From Geobacter sp. (GTDB taxonomy: Bacteria > Desulfobacterota > Desulfuromonadia > Geobacterales > DSM-12255): 7,895 nucleotides of DNA. The notes beneath the pieces were generated by a model. The model searched no databases, was not told where the DNA came from, and was given only the letters and a program-made list of their open reading frames with translations. The stretch is from assembly GCA_012026855.1 (NCBI GenBank), contig VEOV01000079.1, positions 1-7,895 of the forward strand. The letters run 5' to 3'. Of the stretch, positions 4,593-7,895 are shown piece after piece; the stretch's first letter is position 1; every line of letters begins with the position of its first letter. The position numbers were made by a program, and so were the translations under genes.

Positions 4593-7500
4593 ATGATTTT
4601 TGATGACTTAAGGTTGTATCTGGGATGTAGTCCTCAATGTGGTGAGGAGCCAGTTCATGATAAGATCATCAGCTTGCTAGGCTACGACAAGCTTCAGGTA
4701 GACCTTGTTGTCGAGACGGGCACCTGTCGCAAATGGCACATACGGCTCCCTGAAGGTGAGCTTTTCTCCCTTCCAGGAGCACACTCAATCGCTTTCGAGA
4801 CTTTTGATTTGCGACTTGTTGTCGCCAGTAGCGAAGTTGCTGTCAAAGCTGAAGGGAACTTTTCAGCAAAAGTGAAAGGGGCTCCACTTCTTTTTCAAGG
4901 GCGGCTGGAAACCACTTCTACGCAATCAGGAAAGCTTGAGTATTATTGGAAAGCAGAGCCATTATTTCCAGAAGGGTTATTGCTTTCCAGTGTCTTGCCC
5001 CATGATCTGCTCGTATTTTCTGAACAAACCGAGGGATGCATCCCTGACAAATCCGTCATCAAGAAGGTTCAATATGTTATTGACCCAGTTAAACGGGAGC
5101 ATGTTCTGGGCTTCGTAACAGACGTGAAATTGCCCTTACTCTCCGGACTCACTCTCACTTCCCTTGGAATCCATCTGCACGCAAGTTATCCCGAGACGTC
5201 ATCGGTCGAGGGAGAACATCTGGTTGATGAATCTGGAGAAGAGGTTGACGATGAATCGGTAGAGAAGGAAACTTCTTCTCTAGGCATAGAGCTTCGTGGA
5301 GACCTCTGCATCGAACATGGGAATATGAACCTTACCTGCTCAGCCATGGTCACTGAGTTTCTTGGCGACTACGAATTCGATATGGAGTTGAAATCCAAAG
5401 ACGGCAAACGCATCAGTGTAGGTGAAATTGCTGGATCGTTTGTAAGTTTTAATGGCGAAGATGGCACCTCGCTTCTGCCAATAGAGTTTGTTCAGAAGCT
5501 TAAAACATGCAGCGCCAAGGATCTTCGCCTCTGCATTTGCCCAGCGGACAACTCTTTCGGTTTCAGCTTCGCCGGGGAGATCTTTGGAATTGAGGGGAAG
5601 TTAGATCTATCAATATTTACTATCTTCGAAGATGAACTTCAGCTCTCTTTCAATCTTGCCCTTGATTACCCGTCAAAGTCCATCGCCGAGACACTGGTCT
5701 GGCTTGGGATACCTCTGGATAGCGGAGTGGAATCCTGCCTGCCGGCAATGAAATTCAGTCTAACGCAGATTTCCTACAGTCAGGCAGCCGCATCTTTTGC
5801 CCTTGGCGGACGCATGGAGCCGGGGAAGGGAGAAACACCATACCGGCTGGATGCCCTACTGAAGCTGCGCCTGCAGAGTGGTTTTGGCTGCGGTATCACT
5901 CTTGATGCAAGGGAAGCCCCTCTGCTGCTCTCATCGCTGGAAAAGGATCTTCCTATTTCACTGGAAACCCTGAAGAGTGTTTTACCGCCAGGTATGCAGC
6001 AAAAGCTGGGTAATACCGCCTTCCGCTGGCTGGAACTTGATCTCGACACACAGGATAAACGCTTCTCCATCGGCGGCGGGGCAGATTTCCTCGGCGAATT
6101 CTCTGTTGACCTCAAGCTGGAGTCGTCCGTTACTGCCGGTAAAACCGGACTTGCCATGGAGGCACAGTTTTATGACAGCGCAATTTCCCTGAAGCAGCTG
6201 CCCGAGAAGCTGGGGTTGGTGGCTGCGGGGCCGCCCCCTGCCTGGTTACAGCCGGTCCCTGATTTCAATTTTGGCATCAGCAAGGCGTTACTGAATACCA
6301 AAGATGGTGTCTTTTTAATTGATGGCAGTCTGGGGATAGGCGAATGCCTGGTGGAAACCCATTTCAAGGTGCAGCAAGAGAAACAGGGTATTCTTTTGGA
6401 TCTGGGGCTCACTGGGGATGAGAATTATCCTCCGTCGCTGGTGAAAGTGGTTGAGGAGGTTAGTGGCAAGAAACTGCCGTGCGGCCTGCCTGATCTGACT
6501 TTTGGAGAAGTCGCATTCCAGCTTCACACAGAGACCGGCGCATTCATGCTGACGAGCAAAGGTGGTGCTACCATTCCCCTGATGCTGGGGAGTAATGAAT
6601 GCAAGCTGAAACTGCTGGCAACGCTGGATTACAGTGCTGCCGCAAAGTTTACCGGAAAACTGTCAGGCAACCTGACCCTGGCTGGGACAACCTTTGTTTC
6701 TGTACTGGATTTTGGAGCGGAGAAGAGTTGTCTTTCTCTTGAGTTAAATGAGGGGGATACTCTCAAATTTAAACCGATGATATTGGCATTATTCGGCGAG
6801 AGCGCTCTGTCAGGTCTGCCACAGGGATTAGCGAACGTTATCGAAGCCATGGAGACAACGGATTTCCATCTTGAGATTGGCCTTACGGAGAAACCGGAGC
6901 TTCATCTCAAGTTCAGCCATGTCGTGACGGATCTATCACTTTGCTCTGGTCTGAAGTTAGGGGCTGCTACCCTGAATGTAGAAGTGAAGTTTGGCGGCAA
7001 AGAGACGCTGTTTACTATCGGTATTGCGGCGAAAGAGCTGCTGTCTTTGCCAGAGGCTGGCATCAACCTGTCCGGGGTAAGCCTGACGTTCGCATACAGT
7101 GCCTCTGAGAAGGAAGATAACTGGAAACTGTCAGGTGACATTGACGGGATGGTGCTTGGTCATGATGGCATAAAGCTGTCGGCCGCCTATGAATACAGGA
7201 ATGAGAGCGAAGGACGGCAGCAGTATTTTGCCCTCACTTATACCGATGCAGCAGCAAAACCGCTGGCTTTGGAAATTCCGCAGGTTGCCAGTTTTTCTGT
7301 GAACAGTCTTGATTTGAGCCTCAACCTCAAGGGGAGTGGCACAAAATGGCAACTTGCGGCCGGTTGTGACCTGCAAGTTCAGAATCTGCTTGATCCGGAA
7401 AGCCGCCTGCTGGAGATCGGCGGCAAACTTACCCTGGCTCACCATGCCTCCAGCTACCTGTCATTCGCACCCGGCCAGCAGGGGGCTTCTTTACGCCTTG

Positions 7501-7895
7501 AACTTCCCAATCTTGCATACACCAACAGCTCCGGTGAGCACCATCCCCAGCTTAAATTATCCCTGGATCAACTGAAGATCAGCTTGAAGGCAAAAAATGA
7601 CTGGAGTTTTGAAGCCGCGAGTTCACTCTCTCTGGCCGAATTACCGGACAGTTTCCCCTCCATTGAGCTGAAGAGTACGCTCATTCTCAACAAGGAAGGC
7701 ATTAACTTCGAGTCAAAAGGGAGTCTGGGGGTTGCTTTCCCTTACCCCAAACTGGAAGTATCCGGCGAGCGCTTCGATCTGGGGGATGGATACCTCGGGG
7801 TTACCAAATTCAATTTCACCCTTAAACCCGGCGATCTGACACTGTCGGCTGATCTGCAGGTGGGGCTACCAGCGAAACTCAATGAACTCTTCGGG
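4593..7895 (+). CDS. Large beta-rich repeat protein of unknown function, 3' end outside the window
   Basis: One frame stays open for 1101 codons to the right edge with no stop, and I read it through in full. The N-terminus MIFDDLRLYLGCSPQCGEEP has no signal peptide, and no membrane helices were seen. The protein is built of alternating hydrophobic/polar strands. About six degenerate units follow the pattern of a Pro-containing turn, two strands, and a closing Phe/Trp-x-Leu-x-Gly/Ser, for example near residues 370-405, 550-581, 625-658, 816-850, 892-925 and 1019-1046. An acidic linker lies near residues 202-230 (about 15 Asp/Glu). Cysteines are scattered, with no metal-site pattern. Such large strand-repeat proteins include the DUF6603 group and the AsmA-type lipid-transfer group, but I cannot assign it to either. 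Base composition is intermediate between hgcAB and the AT-rich segment. No product name beyond hypothetical is justified. Confidence 0.85.
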   Translation, partial: MIFDDLRLYLGCSPQCGEEPVHDKIISLLGYDKLQVDLVVETGTCRKWHIRLPEGELFSLPGAHSIAFETFDLRLVVASSEVAVKAEGNFSAKVKGAPLLFQGRLETTSTQSGKLEYYWKAEPLFPEGLLLSSVLPHDLLVFSEQTEGCIPDKSVIKKVQYVIDPVKREHVLGFVTDVKLPLLSGLTLTSLGIHLHASYPETSSVEGEHLVDESGEEVDDESVEKETSSLGIELRGDLCIEHGNMNLTCSAMVTEFLGDYEFDMELKSKDGKRISVGEIAGSFVSFNGEDGTSLLPIEFVQKLKTCSAKDLRLCICPADNSFGFSFAGEIFGIEGKLDLSIFTIFEDELQLSFNLALDYPSKSIAETLVWLGIPLDSGVESCLPAMKFSLTQISYSQAAASFALGGRMEPGKGETPYRLDALLKLRLQSGFGCGITLDAREAPLLLSSLEKDLPISLETLKSVLPPGMQQKLGNTAFRWLELDLDTQDKRFSIGGGADFLGEFSVDLKLESSVTAGKTGLAMEAQFYDSAISLKQLPEKLGLVAAGPPPAWLQPVPDFNFGISKALLNTKDGVFLIDGSLGIGECLVETHFKVQQEKQGILLDLGLTGDENYPPSLVKVVEEVSGKKLPCGLPDLTFGEVAFQLHTETGAFMLTSKGGATIPLMLGSNECKLKLLATLDYSAAAKFTGKLSGNLTLAGTTFVSVLDFGAEKSCLSLELNEGDTLKFKPMILALFGESALSGLPQGLANVIEAMETTDFHLEIGLTEKPELHLKFSHVVTDLSLCSGLKLGAATLNVEVKFGGKETLFTIGIAAKELLSLPEAGINLSGVSLTFAYSASEKEDNWKLSGDIDGMVLGHDGIKLSAAYEYRNESEGRQQYFALTYTDAAAKPLALEIPQVASFSVNSLDLSLNLKGSGTKWQLAAGCDLQVQNLLDPESRLLEIGGKLTLAHHASSYLSFAPGQQGASLRLELPNLAYTNSSGEHHPQLKLSLDQLKISLKAKNDWSFEAASSLSLAELPDSFPSIELKSTLILNKEGINFESKGSLGVAFPYPKLEVSGERFDLGDGYLGVTKFNFTLKPGDLTLSADLQVGLPAKLNELFG

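Noticed and set aside
5780..7445. Several 70-125 codon minus-strand ORFs and short + ORFs in other frames inside the large gene.
   Set aside because: One + frame is open without a stop across the whole stretch; the others have low-complexity Ser/Pro/Arg composition and no ribosome binding sites.

Overview
The window suggests a Geobacter-like member of the Desulfuromonadota. The grounds are an hgcA-hgcB mercury-methylation pair, moderately high G+C in the first 2.9 kb, and tightly packed cytoplasmic and membrane genes. All genes I can support are on the + strand. The species assignment is inference.

Positions 1-2924 read as one operon-like run. It holds the last 56 codons of a DppB/OppB-type peptide ABC permease, a complete DppC/OppC-type permease (GTG start at 175), a 160-codon protein I do not recognise, then hgcA and hgcB. 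The junctions are tight: a 1-nt gap, an 11-nt gap, an 8-nt overlap and a 4-nt overlap. HgcA carries the corrinoid-cap motif NVWCAAGK and a membrane C-terminus. HgcB carries two 4Fe-4S motifs, the lone Cys73 and a terminal Cys-Cys pair.

The most striking point is in hgcA. The frame is open from an ATG at 1528 that overlaps the upstream gene, but it contains one in-frame TGA at 1579-1581 (residue 18) in the context Pro-Pro-Cys-UGA-Gly-Pro-Lys. Seventeen nucleotides after the TGA lies a 7-bp hairpin with the apical loop GGTCA, closely matching the geometry of a bacterial SECIS element. I therefore read hgcA as a candidate selenoprotein gene with a vicinal Cys17-Sec18 pair, instead of a gene that begins at the internal ATG at 1612.

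Positions 2925-4589 have a different character. After a weak terminator there is a promoter-like TTGACA box, a leader with strong inverted repeats, and a clearly AT-rich stretch. Two ORFs there lie in the same frame, separated only by an amber codon (3564-3566). Together they carry scattered motifs of a glutamine-synthetase-like amidoligase, with the first motif before the stop and the rest after it. This looks like one gene split by a nonsense codon, probably horizontally acquired.

From 4593 to the right edge runs a single uninterrupted frame of 1101 codons that leaves the window. It encodes a large soluble-looking beta-rich protein with degenerate internal repeats and no recognised function. 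No tRNA, rRNA, CRISPR array or insertion sequence was seen.
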